From contig JANLFU010000005.1 of the NCBI GenBank assembly GCA_024653215.1, forward strand, positions 170,915 through 234,914: a stretch of 64,000 nt of DNA. The letters are read 5' to 3'. This DNA comes from Candidatus Saccharicenans sp. Its GTDB lineage: Bacteria > Acidobacteriota > Aminicenantia > Aminicenantales > Saccharicenantaceae. A program made the position numbers and the translations under genes. Shown here piece by piece: positions 1-8,749 of this stretch (position 1 is its first letter; every line of letters starts with the position of its first letter). Below the pieces are notes generated by a model that ran no database searches, was not told the origin of the DNA, and saw only the letters and a list, made by a program, of their open reading frames with translations.

Positions 1-64
1 AACGACCGTGACCATCACCCTCCCTAAAAGACTGCCTGAAACCTGATAGCTTTTTTCCCTGCTT

Positions 65-70
65 TATAAT
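65..70 (+). promoter_or_regulatory. Probable -10 box upstream of the flavodoxin gene
   Basis: A perfect TATAAT lies about 50 bp before the flavodoxin start. I see no good -35 at 16-18 bp spacing, so this rests on the -10 alone. Confidence 0.35.
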
Positions 71-122
71 GAACGGAAATTATGGCAAAATAGCCGGTGT
101 GGCCTGAAGCTGAGAGGTGGAA

Positions 123-617
123 ATGAGAATCCTGGTTACCTATCACAGCCTTAGTGGCAATACCAAAATGGTGGCCGAAGCCATTTATGAAGTTCTGCCC
201 GAGCCAAAGGAGATCAAGCCAATAGCCCAGGTTGCCGACCTATCCGGGTACGACCTGGTCTTCGTTGGATTTCCCGTGCACAGCCACAGCGTTCCGGCCA
301 GGATGGAGCCCTTTCTCAAGTCCTTGCCGGCTGGTCTTAAGACCGCACTTTTCATGACCCATGGCTCAATCCCTGGAACCAGGCTGGCCCGGGAAGCCAT
401 GGAACAGGCCCTGATACTGGCCGGGCAGACCCGGATACTCGGGACTTTTGCCTGCCGGGGCAAGGTGTCCGACCAGGCCATGGAAATACTCAGCCGCTCC
501 CCCGAGCATGAGCTCTGGACGGAAATGGCGGTGACCGCCAGGAATCATCCTGACCACCATGACCTGGAAGACGCCAGGACCTTCGCTCGCTGGGTGGTCA
601 ACCTGGCCAGGCAGTGA
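123..617 (+). CDS. Flavodoxin-family protein
   Basis: A 164-residue short-chain flavodoxin-like protein expected to bind FMN and carry electrons in the cytoplasm. The N-terminus MRILVTYHSLSGNTK holds the phosphate-binding loop signature (S-x-S/T-G-N-T) right after the first beta strand. Later segments FVGFPVHSHS and LFMTHGS fit the isoalloxazine-side loops. The ATG at 123 is preferred over an in-frame GTG at 117 because AGAGGTGG sits just before it as a Shine-Dalgarno. It is monocistronic here; the next gene is convergent. The electron partner is not visible; the nearby 2-oxoacid oxidoreductase genes are 50 kb away. Confidence 0.85.
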   Translation: MRILVTYHSLSGNTKMVAEAIYEVLPEPKEIKPIAQVADLSGYDLVFVGFPVHSHSVPARMEPFLKSLPAGLKTALFMTHGSIPGTRLAREAMEQALILAGQTRILGTFACRGKVSDQAMEILSRSPEHELWTEMAVTARNHPDHHDLEDARTFARWVVNLARQ

Positions 618-689
618 AACTATTTAGCTAAACCCGCTCTTCCATGATTTTCTGATGTGTTTTTTCAGTTGCTTTAATCTTATATTTTT

Positions 690-1655
690 TTAAAGATGCC
701 TTATTCTCTCAAAGCCCGACACGGCCACGACTTCCAGCCGCTCCCCCGATTCCTTTTCCAACTGGTCGAGCAACAGGTTCAGCCCCAGGGTATCGCTGGC
801 GATATGGCCGGCGACGATGACGTTCAGGTTGGCTTTCTTGGCTTTTTCCAGGGCTTCCTCGCTGTAATGCATGCCGACCAGGGTGCTGATGCCGGCCGCG
901 GCCTGCTTCTCGTAAATATCCTTGGAGCCCTCGGTCCCGCCGGTCATATCCACATAGATCTTCCCGGCCCGGCTGTTTTCTGAGCCGGAAAGTATCCTGG
1001 GGGGAACCGAGTTTCGACTGGAATTCTGGTACTCCGGAATGCCCTTGAGAATTTCCAGGACATCCTTCAACCTGTCCGGCGATTTTTCCCGGAAAAGGTC
1101 GCCGAGGTACCTGGTCACGCAGTTGTCGGCCGGGGTATGCAGGCAGGCCAGGGGCAGGTTCAGCAACCGGGCCACATCCACCGCCCGGTTATGATTTACG
1201 GGCAGAAGCCTTCTCTCTATCTCTCCAATCCTTTTTTCCATCAACTGTTCGGCCACGCTGGGAGTTACGCCAAAAGAAGTGAGCAGGTCAACTTGAAGGG
1301 CCATCACCTGCGACAGCTGGGCCAGGGCCCGGCCTGAAGGATGGTGGGCCAGCACCAGGTCAATCTTCTTATCCGCATCACGGTTGAGGGTATAGGCCAG
1401 GAGAATTTCGGCCGCGTCCATGTCAATCCCGGCCAGGATGCGACTGACTTCGGTCTCGGGATCGCCATAAAGAATCCTGCTATCACCAAAGGGGTTGAAC
1501 AGGCGGTCCCGGTCGAAGTTCTCCTTCTCCCCTGCTTCCAGTTTTTCAAAAGCCTTCTTTTCTTCCTGGAGCAATCGCTCTATCTCTTCCCGGGGTCTCG
1601 GGTCATTCTTTATGCCCACCTCGACCGCCAGGCGGTAAAAATCTTTAAGCTTCAT
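690..1655 (-). CDS. NIF3-like (DUF34) family protein
   Basis: A 321-residue cytoplasmic protein resembling the NGG1p-interacting-factor-3/DUF34 family of di-metal hydrolase-like proteins. I base this on LVLAHHPSGRAL, a metal-ligand HHP motif in the expected place, on HTPADNC in the middle, and on a C-terminal GHIASDT segment that could supply further ligands. The N-terminal 60 residues are charged and helical and are not part of the usual core. The function of NIF3 proteins is poorly fixed (GTP cyclohydrolase-like, metal handling), so none is assigned. It lies 25 bp downstream of the preceding minus-strand gene, probably one transcript, and GAGAGGG precedes its ATG. Confidence 0.6.
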   Translation of the reverse strand: MKLKDFYRLAVEVGIKNDPRPREEIERLLQEEKKAFEKLEAGEKENFDRDRLFNPFGDSRILYGDPETEVSRILAGIDMDAAEILLAYTLNRDADKKIDLVLAHHPSGRALAQLSQVMALQVDLLTSFGVTPSVAEQLMEKRIGEIERRLLPVNHNRAVDVARLLNLPLACLHTPADNCVTRYLGDLFREKSPDRLKDVLEILKGIPEYQNSSRNSVPPRILSGSENSRAGKIYVDMTGGTEGSKDIYEKQAAAGISTLVGMHYSEEALEKAKKANLNVIVAGHIASDTLGLNLLLDQLEKESGERLEVVAVSGFERIRHL

Positions 1656-1680
1656 GTTCCCTCTCCTGCGAAGAAATTTT

Positions 1681-2727
1681 TTACCCGACCCGGGCCGGCC
1701 AATGCCGCCAGGCCCTGGAAGCTAAGTGTAAACCTAACAGGCAGAGCTTTTCAACTTTTCTGGAATGGTAATCTCCAGGAATAGACCGGCTCTGGCTAAA
1801 ATGCAGGAGGCCATGCTGCAGCCGGCCGATTTCCGTGGCCAGGAAGGATATTTCCGCATCCAGTTCCTGGGATAAACTGCCGGCCTGCTTTCTTCGGACC
1901 AGCCCCAGCCACCCGGCCCGGGCCCAGCCCGAAAAGACCGCCGATAGCAGCAAAAAGTACGATTTAAGCCCGGCCTCGAACTCTTCTGCGGTCAGAGTCA
2001 AAATGGGTTCTATTTTCCAGGCCAAGACTGCCTCCCCGGCCCTGCGGCACATCGCTGGCCGGAAAGGGAAATACCATTTTACAACCGGACAGGGCTCAAA
2101 GTTCAGCTTTTCACCTGCAACCAGGTAATACACCACCCCGGGTCCTGGCCCGTTTTCTGCACGTGCAGGGGCGGGAATTAAGATTCTCTTATCCGCGGGC
2201 AGGTCAAAGACAGGTAGGTACCGGCCGCTGTGCTCTTCAATATCGGGCCTTCCGGACAGCGAGGTCGCGAGTAATTTTAGGGTTCTGCTGGCGGGTGGCG
2301 GCAGGAAGAAATGATTGTAAGCCAGGACCGGCTTTTCGGTTGTTGTCCGGGCCACACGGAGCGTCTCAATCCGGGTTCGGGCGAGCCCGGCTTTTTTTAA
2401 GACTGGAATAATCAGCGCCCACCAGACCACTTCTTTCAGGGCAGTTTTCGGGAATCCTGCGGCCAGCTCTTCCACCAGCCAGAGCAGTTCGACTGATTTC
2501 TTATGACCCGGCTTTAAAGATTCAGCCAGGGAGCTGAGCCTTTCGAGTAGGGGACCTATATCTGCTGGTTCCAATCCGGGCCGGACTCCGGGCCAGCCGG
2601 AACCATGGCTTTCCTCAAAGCGCGAGGCCATCTCCCTGATTTTGACCCGGGTCTGCTGGATTCTTGATGGCAGAAGGCTATCGATCATTTTCAGAGAAAA
2701 TATAGCTATTCCTACCCGGCAAAGCAA
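1681..2727 (-). CDS. Hypothetical protein, unrecognised
   Basis: A 348-residue protein I do not recognise. It has no signal peptide and no clear membrane helix. It is rich in Leu, Arg and Trp, with an N-terminal helical part, a central segment with proline pairs (FFLPPPASRTLK) and a C-terminal helical region of regular Leu/Glu/His spacing. The longest reading uses a TTG start at 2727; an ATG at 2688 (MIDSLLPSR) is an alternative, and neither has a strong Shine-Dalgarno. It precedes the NIF3-like gene by 25 bp on the same strand, so the two may work together. Codon use matches the neighbours, which supports a real gene. Confidence 0.55.
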   Translation of the reverse strand: MLCRVGIAIFSLKMIDSLLPSRIQQTRVKIREMASRFEESHGSGWPGVRPGLEPADIGPLLERLSSLAESLKPGHKKSVELLWLVEELAAGFPKTALKEVVWWALIIPVLKKAGLARTRIETLRVARTTTEKPVLAYNHFFLPPPASRTLKLLATSLSGRPDIEEHSGRYLPVFDLPADKRILIPAPARAENGPGPGVVYYLVAGEKLNFEPCPVVKWYFPFRPAMCRRAGEAVLAWKIEPILTLTAEEFEAGLKSYFLLLSAVFSGWARAGWLGLVRRKQAGSLSQELDAEISFLATEIGRLQHGLLHFSQSRSIPGDYHSRKVEKLCLLGLHLASRAWRHWPARVG

Positions 2728-2751
2728 GGGAAATGGCCCGGTTTACACTAA

Positions 2752-2780
2752 TTGACAGAGGGCAGGATATCGAGTAAATT
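2752..2780 (+). promoter_or_regulatory. Sigma-70-type promoter for the YHS-like gene
   Basis: TTGACA (2752-2757), a 17-bp spacer and TAAATT (2775-2780). Transcription would start about 7 nt downstream, at or within 2 nt of the ATG at 2789, so the mRNA would be leaderless. No Shine-Dalgarno is present. Confidence 0.65.
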
Positions 2781-2788
2781 CTAACCTG

Positions 2789-3046
2789 ATGCTCATAAGA
2801 CTAATTTTCCTGTTTCTCTTGTTTTACCTGGTCTTACTGGTGGTTCGTTTTTTTCAATCACTCGGGCAGCCGGCGGCCGGAAAACAACGTCAGCCAGACT
2901 CTCTGCCCAGGAAGGCCATGGTCAAGGACGAGGTCTGCAACACCTACATTTCCGAGGACGAGGCCCTGAAAGAAACTAAGAACGGGCGCGTTTATTATTT
3001 CTGTTCTGAGGATTGTCGGAAAAAGTTCCTGGCTTCCGGGAAATAA
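2789..3046 (+). CDS. Membrane-anchored YHS/TRASH-like metal-binding protein
   Basis: An 85-residue protein. Residues 3-24 form one hydrophobic helix (LIRLIFLFLLFYLVLLVVRF). The linker is polar, and the C-terminal 40 residues (MVKDEVCNTYISEDEA then VYYFCSEDCRKKFL) match the YHS/TRASH small metal-binding fold, with one Cys in the first strand and a Cys-x3-Cys pair before a C-terminal helix. It is likely inner-membrane anchored and binds a soft metal; the ligand is unknown. The start is placed by the promoter, whose predicted transcription start coincides with the ATG. Confidence 0.75.
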   Translation: MLIRLIFLFLLFYLVLLVVRFFQSLGQPAAGKQRQPDSLPRKAMVKDEVCNTYISEDEALKETKNGRVYYFCSEDCRKKFLASGK

Positions 3047-3060
3047 GGGTATAAGTTCTG

Positions 3061-3345
3061 TCAGTAACCGGAAAATTTTATTGAAAAATCGAGAAACTCG
3101 TCCCTGAATTCTTCCCAGTCGAGGTCGACTTTCTCCACCCTGGCCATACGCGGTCCCTTTTTCAGCTCGGCCAGGAACAGCTCCAGCGCTTCCCGGTCAC
3201 CTTCGGCCACCACTTCCACCCGACCGTCGTAAAGGTTACGAACCCAGCCGGTTATCCCCAGCTGGTTGGCCACGTGCTGGGCAAAAAAGCGAAAGGCCAC
3301 TCCCTGCACCCTTCCCGAAATTAAAGCGTGAAACCTGGCCTTCAC
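3061..3345 (-). CDS. acyP: Acylphosphatase
   Basis: A small enzyme hydrolysing acyl phosphates to carboxylate and phosphate. The core contains the signature [12 protein letters not shown], whose Arg (in VAFR) binds phosphate, followed by [20 protein letters not shown] with the catalytic Asn in VRN. With a GTG start at 3345 it is 94 residues, the usual family length. The frame is open to an ATG at 3516, but that would add about 57 residues not typical of the family. A TAAAAT box ends 7 nt before the GTG and there is no Shine-Dalgarno, consistent with a leaderless start. It is convergent with the YHS-like gene. Confidence 0.85.
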   Translation of the reverse strand: MKARFHALISGRVQGVAFRFFAQHVANQLGITGWVRNLYDGRVEVVAEGDREALELFLAELKKGPRMARVEKVDLDWEEFRDEFLDFSIKFSGY

Positions 3346-3555
3346 GGGAAAAATTTTATCACAGGTGGAGCGATTAAAAAAATGGCGAACAGGAACAGGC
3401 CGAAGCACAGAAACTGGTCTCGAGGCAAATATCTCCTCTTCAGACCCGGAGTGGGCGCGGGGCAACATAGAAAAATATTTTCGGATTTTGACCTCCAGGC
3501 CCGGGAAGCCACCCATGGTCGCCCGGCGCCACTAAAAATGTTCTTAGATTTGAGT

Positions 3556-3561
3556 TAGAAT
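3556..3561 (+). promoter_or_regulatory. Probable -10 box for thiD, leaderless geometry
   Basis: TAGAAT ends 6 nt before the thiD ATG and no Shine-Dalgarno is present, so transcription probably begins at the start codon. The -35 region is weak. Confidence 0.45.
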
Positions 3562-3567
3562 GAAGCC

Positions 3568-4332
3568 ATGAAGAAAGCTCTCTTAACCCTGGCCGGTTTC
3601 GATCCTACCTCTGGAGCCGGAGCCAGCCTCGACCTGAAAGTCTTCAACCACCTGGGCTATTATGGTCTGGCCGTCCTGACCTCCATCACCGTTCAGGATT
3701 CGCGCCGCGTTTATGACTACCTGACGCTGCCTCCACGGCTTGTTCTCCAGCAATACAGCAAGCTACGCTCGGATTTCAGGCTGGCCGGGATCAAGGTGGG
3801 CATGGTTGGAAACCGACGGCTCTTCCGGGCCATAGAACAGATTCTCGACGAGAGCCGGGGCCTGCCGGTGGTGGTCGACCCGGTTTTCCGCTCTTCCTCC
3901 GGCCACTGGCTGCTGGAAAGGCAGTACCTGCGAGGTTATCTCGAAACGATCAGAGGGAAAATATCGCTGCTCACTCCCAACCTGGAAGAAGCCTCCCTGC
4001 TCCTTGATAAAAAGATAGACAGCCCCGAAAAAATGGCCGAGGCAGCTAAACGGTTAAGCGAGCTGGCTTCGGCCCCCTGCCTGGTCAAGGGAGGACACCT
4101 CAGGGAGAAAGCCGTGGATGTCCTCTACGACGGCCATCGGGTTTTCCGGTTCAGGAAGCGAAAACTGCCGGTCGAGGTTCATGGCACCGGTTGTTTTCTA
4201 TCTTCAGCCTTACTCTGCTTCCTGGTTGATGGCTACAGCCTGCCGGTTGCCTGCCGCAAAGCCTCGGCGCTTCTGCATCGTCGGTTGCTATCTCCACTCC
4301 AAATCAGCCGCCGGGCCCTGTTCGACCTTTAA
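3568..4332 (+). CDS. thiD: Hydroxymethylpyrimidine/phosphomethylpyrimidine kinase
   Basis: A ribokinase-fold kinase of thiamine synthesis, phosphorylating HMP and HMP-phosphate in the cytoplasm. Seen: LAGFDPTSGAGASLDLK at residues 7-23 (family form DxSGGAG), VLTSITVQDS in the substrate region, VVVDPVF, LLTPNLEEASLL, and the C-terminal anion-hole motif VHGTGCFLSSA carrying the catalytic Cys/Asp-equivalent region. Length (254) is normal. No other thi gene is nearby, so it may act in salvage. Its TAA shares the palindromic TTAA with the stop codon of the convergent acylase gene. Confidence 0.85.
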   Translation: MKKALLTLAGFDPTSGAGASLDLKVFNHLGYYGLAVLTSITVQDSRRVYDYLTLPPRLVLQQYSKLRSDFRLAGIKVGMVGNRRLFRAIEQILDESRGLPVVVDPVFRSSSGHWLLERQYLRGYLETIRGKISLLTPNLEEASLLLDKKIDSPEKMAEAAKRLSELASAPCLVKGGHLREKAVDVLYDGHRVFRFRKRKLPVEVHGTGCFLSSALLCFLVDGYSLPVACRKASALLHRRLLSPLQISRRALFDL

Positions 4333-6671
4333 TCCCCCGGACCCTGCTCCTGCTTGGCTGGCTCGAGCTTTTCCGTCCGCTCCAGCACCCGGCTAACCGC
4401 TGCCTCCGAAAAACTCCAGGGATGGTAAAGACTGTTTAAGTAAAGAGAAATCTGGTCTTTATAATGGGGGGCCAGGAAATGACCGCTCTGGCCGGAGGTA
4501 ATAACCGATAGCGACCTGTCCAGGTCAGACAGGTCGACTATCAGCCGGCAGGAAGCCCCGCCGGTTGTCTCCCAGCCTTCGGTCCCGAAGCTGGCCCTGA
4601 CTGTCGTTCCATCGCCGATCATGGGAAAGCGGCCGGCATTAAAGAAGCCCAGGAACCACTTCTGCCCCAGGATATGCCGGTAATGCAGGCTGTGCATTTC
4701 GGCCCAGTCCCATTTTTCCTGGTTGCGGCCAAATTTTTTCCTGAGGTAGGCCATAGTTTCCAGCAAGGCTTTTTCTATCATTTCTTCCCGGGTCTCAACT
4801 TTCTCAGTTTCCTTGTTGTCAAACCATCTGGAATCCGGCCGGTCCAGGATTCTCTCCAGCCCGGCCTCTTTCACCCGGAAGTATTCGGCAATCTGCTCAT
4901 AATAGGTTCGGAAATCATCCCTGAAGGTTAAATCCTGCAGCCTGTCCCAGAAGACTTCAAAAATGGCCGGGGCCAGTCCGCCCCTGACCTCGCCGTTCCA
5001 CTGAACCAGCAACTTCCTGGCCTCCTCGGCCACCGGGTCGCTCAGCCTGACCTGGCTCAGGACATTCTTCAGCCGTTCCGCTTTCCTGGAATAAACATCA
5101 TTCTGAATGGCCATCATCGTCTCGACCGAATGTTTCGACCTGGCCTGGATCAGCTCCCGGATTCTTTCTTTCCGGTCCGGGGAGAGCCAGTCATAGCTCA
5201 GGTAATGGGCATAGCCCTCGGGATAAAGATTGCTATTGGCGGTCACGATGAAACCGGACGGGGGGTTGAACTGGTTGGGCTTATCTTCTTCGGCCAGGTA
5301 GCCAGTCCACAGGCTATCCTCCCGCCAGCCCGGGTAGGGATAGACAGCGCTCTCCTTCTTGCGGACCGGAATCTTTCCGGACAGGTAGTAACCTATGTTC
5401 CCGTAGATATCAGCATAGACGAAATTCTGGGAAGGATTTTCAAACAGCCTGATGGCCTGGGTGAACTCGGTCCAGTTGCGGGCTTTATTTATTAAGTACA
5501 GGCCGCAGACGGTCTGGTCGCCCTCGTAGATGGTCCAGCGCAGGGTGATGGGCATCTCACAGTTAAGGAGAAAGGGGGTGAGCATCGGGCCTTCTTCCAC
5601 CCAGCGAACATTCATGACCGTGGGATTCTTCTCGCCCCGGACTTTGACTTCTTCCCGGCGGAAGGAAAAAGGCTTCCATTCTCCCTTCCGGAAATAGGAT
5701 TCCTTATCCCAGTCAACCTGCTCGACATAGATATCCTGGACATCCACGTAGGAATTGGTCACACCCCAGGCTATATGCTGGTTGTGACCGATGACCACCA
5801 TGGGTACGCCCGGAACGGTAACCCCGGAAACCTGGTAATCTGGGCACTCCAGACTCATTTCCATCCAGATAGGTGGAAGGGAAATGGCCAGGTGCGGGTC
5901 GTTGGCCAGCAGCGGCTGCCCGGATTCGGTCAGGTTGCCCGAAATGACCCAGTTATTAGAGCCGGCCACGGCTGGCTGGTCCATCCAGCCCAGGAAAAGC
6001 AGGTCCAGCCTGACTTCCGGGTCCGGCGGGAAGTCTATGCCCGGCTCCAGGACTTCTAATCCCCGCTTCCCGGTTAATTTCATTATATTCATCCGCGGGA
6101 GCTCTGAAGTCAGGTCGGCAGCCAGCCCCAGGGCCAGCAGGTGCTTCACGGCCAGGGTATCCTCCACCCGCCAGGGCTCGGGCCGGTGCCTGAGAATGAT
6201 GAACTCGGGCGGCCAGTCCCACTTAATGCTGTCGATGTAGGTATTTACCCCGCGGGCATAGGCTGCCAGCAGTCCTTTCATCTCGTCTGGAAGTTTCTGG
6301 TAGTCACGTTCAATGGCCAGCGGTATTCCCAGGACCCGGCTCCGGATGTCGAACCTGAGTCCGGGCTTTCCCAGGATCTCAGACAGGCGACCATGGGCAA
6401 TCCGCCTTATCAGCTCCATCTGCCATAATCTTTCCCGGGCCTGAATAAAGCCCGAGGCCAGAAAAAGGTCCTGTTCATTCTCCGCCCTGATATGCGGAAT
6501 GCCCCACTTGTCCCAGTTGATGGTCACCCCGGAACTCAGCCCGGGGATCCGGACGGTATCCTTTATTTCCGGCAGCGAGGAACGGAAAGCAAAGTAGATC
6601 AGGATGGACGCACCCAGTAGCATAAAAAAGAATACAAGCGCGATAACTTTTAAGAATCTTAATTTTTTCAC
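4329..6671 (-). CDS. Penicillin acylase-family Ntn hydrolase
   Basis: A 780-residue secreted or membrane-anchored amidase of the penicillin/N-acyl-homoserine-lactone acylase family. Residues 6-29 form an N-terminal hydrophobic helix (signal anchor). The alpha-chain region (about 45-230) contains INWDKWGIPHIRAEN. The self-processing site is at GSNNW: Ser238 would become the N-terminal nucleophile of the beta chain. LLANDPHL and GVTNSYVDVQDIY in the beta chain are also conserved family segments. The substrate cannot be deduced. The start is GTG, overlapping the stop of the upstream substrate-binding gene by 4 bp (GTGA), so the two are translationally coupled. Confidence 0.88.
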   Translation of the reverse strand: MKKLRFLKVIALVFFFMLLGASILIYFAFRSSLPEIKDTVRIPGLSSGVTINWDKWGIPHIRAENEQDLFLASGFIQARERLWQMELIRRIAHGRLSEILGKPGLRFDIRSRVLGIPLAIERDYQKLPDEMKGLLAAYARGVNTYIDSIKWDWPPEFIILRHRPEPWRVEDTLAVKHLLALGLAADLTSELPRMNIMKLTGKRGLEVLEPGIDFPPDPEVRLDLLFLGWMDQPAVAGSNNWVISGNLTESGQPLLANDPHLAISLPPIWMEMSLECPDYQVSGVTVPGVPMVVIGHNQHIAWGVTNSYVDVQDIYVEQVDWDKESYFRKGEWKPFSFRREEVKVRGEKNPTVMNVRWVEEGPMLTPFLLNCEMPITLRWTIYEGDQTVCGLYLINKARNWTEFTQAIRLFENPSQNFVYADIYGNIGYYLSGKIPVRKKESAVYPYPGWREDSLWTGYLAEEDKPNQFNPPSGFIVTANSNLYPEGYAHYLSYDWLSPDRKERIRELIQARSKHSVETMMAIQNDVYSRKAERLKNVLSQVRLSDPVAEEARKLLVQWNGEVRGGLAPAIFEVFWDRLQDLTFRDDFRTYYEQIAEYFRVKEAGLERILDRPDSRWFDNKETEKVETREEMIEKALLETMAYLRKKFGRNQEKWDWAEMHSLHYRHILGQKWFLGFFNAGRFPMIGDGTTVRASFGTEGWETTGGASCRLIVDLSDLDRSLSVITSGQSGHFLAPHYKDQISLYLNSLYHPWSFSEAAVSRVLERTEKLEPAKQEQGPGD

Positions 6672-7729
6672 TCCACCCCCCTCGCCGGGGACCCCTCTCG
6701 GCTCCCGGCCCGGCCAGAATTACTTATTATCCGATCGGCCATTCCGGTTAAAGACGCCGGCAGCTTGATGCCCTGCATCCTGGCAGCTTCTTCGTTCACA
6801 TAGAATTGGACCCGGTCAATATACTGGAAGGGAATGCGGGCCGGGCTTTCTCCGTTTTTGATCCGGATGACCAGCTCGGCAGTCCTGTGGCCAATGTCGT
6901 CGAAGCCGAAGCCCATGGAGGCACAGGCTCCCAGTTCAGCTCCGGTGGCGAAGGCAGCAAAGAGCGGCAACCGGTTTTCGGCGGCCAGTTTGCCTATAAC
7001 CTGGAAATTGGAGTTAATGGTGTTATCAGAGACCGGAAATAAGACTTCAACCCGGTCGCGGATCAGGGCCTGGACGGCCTGGACAATATCCCCGGCACTG
7101 CCTATGGGCTGGCCCACTATTTCCAGCCCCATCTCGTCAGCTGCCTCTTTCATTAATTCAAGATAGTATTCCGAGTTGATTTCCGAGGGTGTCCAGATTG
7201 TACCGACTTTTCTGGCAGTCGGCAGGGCCCGGTGTATTAATTGCAGCACCTGCCTGATCGGGGCGGTCGAGCAGACACCGGTCACCCGGGGGTCGTGGTC
7301 AACCGCCGTTCGGCCGGCCCGGACGATATAGGGATTGGCCACCGAGGAAAAAACTATTGGCTGACGACTGGAGGCAATCAGGGCGGCCTGCAGAGCGGCC
7401 GTTGAAATCGGCACCAGCAGGTCTGACCGGTCCACCAGCCCCTGAACCAGTTCCGGAAGAATAGCCACCTGGCCGTTGGCCTTTTTGATTATGACTTCCA
7501 GCTTCTGACCGCTGGTCTTCTCATAGTCAGCCAGCTTCTCCTCCAGCCCCCGCAGGACTTCAAGTGATGTAGGTGAATCGTAGGCCAGGATGACGCCCAC
7601 GGTGAAGTGGCCTGAAACTTTTTCTTCTCTTCTCACCTTTTCTTTACATCCTGTCAGCACCAGGGCCGGAATAATAATGGCTGTCATCAAACATAATAAG
7701 AAACGCCCGGAGATGATAATTTTTCTCAT
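6668..7729 (-). CDS. ABC transporter substrate-binding lipoprotein (TrpX/DUF534-like)
   Basis: A 353-residue lipoprotein of the uncharacterised ABC substrate-binding family related to TrpX. The ATG at 7729 gives a signal peptide MRKIIISGRFLL followed by a lipobox LVLTGC, so Cys is lipidated. The mature part begins HFTVGVILAYDSPTSLEVLRG, followed by periplasmic-binding-protein segments such as QPIVFSSVANP, KVGTIWTPSEINSE and DRVEVLFPVSDNTI. A longer frame to 7792 would run into the dehydratase gene and bury the signal peptide. No permease or ATPase gene lies next to it; instead it is coupled to the acylase gene, so its partner transporter must be elsewhere. Confidence 0.85.
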   Translation of the reverse strand: MRKIIISGRFLLCLMTAIIIPALVLTGCKEKVRREEKVSGHFTVGVILAYDSPTSLEVLRGLEEKLADYEKTSGQKLEVIIKKANGQVAILPELVQGLVDRSDLLVPISTAALQAALIASSRQPIVFSSVANPYIVRAGRTAVDHDPRVTGVCSTAPIRQVLQLIHRALPTARKVGTIWTPSEINSEYYLELMKEAADEMGLEIVGQPIGSAGDIVQAVQALIRDRVEVLFPVSDNTINSNFQVIGKLAAENRLPLFAAFATGAELGACASMGFGFDDIGHRTAELVIRIKNGESPARIPFQYIDRVQFYVNEEAARMQGIKLPASLTGMADRIISNSGRAGSREGSPARGVE

Positions 7730-7751
7730 GTTCACCACGTTTTTTATAATT

Positions 7752-8720
7752 TTATCGCGAAAATACCAGTTTTTCCCAGAGACGGTCTTCAATGTTACCC
7801 CCGCTGATTATGGCCACGAGCCTCTTGCCCCTGAAAAGTTCCGGGAAGGAGCGGATCCCGGCCAGGGACAGGGCACCCGCCCCCTCGACCTGGTGGTGAT
7901 GGTTTCGAAAACAGATGATAATGGCCCGGATTATCGCTTCCTCGCTGACGGTCAGTATCCGGTCCACATATTTTTGAATGAGCCCAAAGGTGACCGAGCC
8001 TTCCTCCAGCCCTCCGGCCACGGCCTCGGCAATGGTTGGCCTTTCCCTAAAACTATTATCCAGCCGGCCAAGCTCCAGGGAATGCTTGATGAAGGCTGAA
8101 TGCTCGGGTTCAACGCCGGTAATCTTTATGGCCGGATTTTTCTCTTTCAGGTAGCAGGCTATTCCGGCGATCAGGCCTCCCCCGCCCACCGGCACTACCA
8201 CTTCTTCCACCTCGGGCCAGTCCTCCCATATTTCCAGTCCACAGGTCCCCTGGCCGGCAATGACCTCTTCGTCGTTGTACGGCGACACAAATATTCGGCC
8301 ACTGCGGCCGGCCTCCTCCCTGGCCAGCTTCTCCGCCTGTTCGCAGGGGCCATCTATCATCCTGAAGGAGACGCCATAATCCTCCAGGTTCTTTTTCTTA
8401 AAATCCGAGATGGTGCGGGGAACGAAAAGCTCAAGCGACAGTCCTTCTTTCTGGCAGACCTCGGCCGTGGCCAGGCCGTGGTTCCCGGTGGAGGCGGCCA
8501 CCGCTCCTCGCCGGCGGGCCTCTTCCAGGTTGGCCAGAATCTTGTTGCTGGCTCCGCGAATCTTAAAGGAACCGGTCGGCTGAACATCCTCCCACTTCAA
8601 GAGTACCCGGCCCTGGAGCCGGGCCGATAGCTCCAGGGATTCGGTCAGCGGAGTCCGCTGCGCATATCGTCGGATGCGGAGGCTGGCCACTTCGACCTGG
8701 TTCTTGAGCCGGTTATTCAT
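7752..8720 (-). CDS. Threonine/serine dehydratase-like PLP enzyme
   Basis: A fold-type II PLP enzyme of 322 residues, probably deaminating threonine or serine to the 2-oxoacid plus ammonia. Lys53 in PTGSFKIRGA is the Schiff-base lysine; STGNHG binds the substrate carboxylate; VGGGGLIAG binds the PLP phosphate. There is no C-terminal ACT domain, so it is the short, catabolic-type form and not feedback-inhibited IlvA. Serine racemase or ectoine-pathway EutB-type enzymes share the same motifs and cannot be excluded. It probably opens a three-gene unit with the binding protein and acylase. Confidence 0.82.
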   Translation of the reverse strand: MNNRLKNQVEVASLRIRRYAQRTPLTESLELSARLQGRVLLKWEDVQPTGSFKIRGASNKILANLEEARRRGAVAASTGNHGLATAEVCQKEGLSLELFVPRTISDFKKKNLEDYGVSFRMIDGPCEQAEKLAREEAGRSGRIFVSPYNDEEVIAGQGTCGLEIWEDWPEVEEVVVPVGGGGLIAGIACYLKEKNPAIKITGVEPEHSAFIKHSLELGRLDNSFRERPTIAEAVAGGLEEGSVTFGLIQKYVDRILTVSEEAIIRAIIICFRNHHHQVEGAGALSLAGIRSFPELFRGKRLVAIISGGNIEDRLWEKLVFSR

Positions 8721-8749
8721 CTTGTTTAACGCGCAGTTACCGCCCTTCC

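Noticed and set aside
1..15. Possible 5' end of a minus-strand gene (ATG at 15 after GGGAGGG)
   Set aside because: Only five codons are inside the window, too few to support a gene, though the Shine-Dalgarno is good.
3346..3516. N-terminal extension of acylphosphatase
   Set aside because: Open frame, but the family is about 90 residues and the extension has no similarity to it; a GTG at 3345 gives the expected length.
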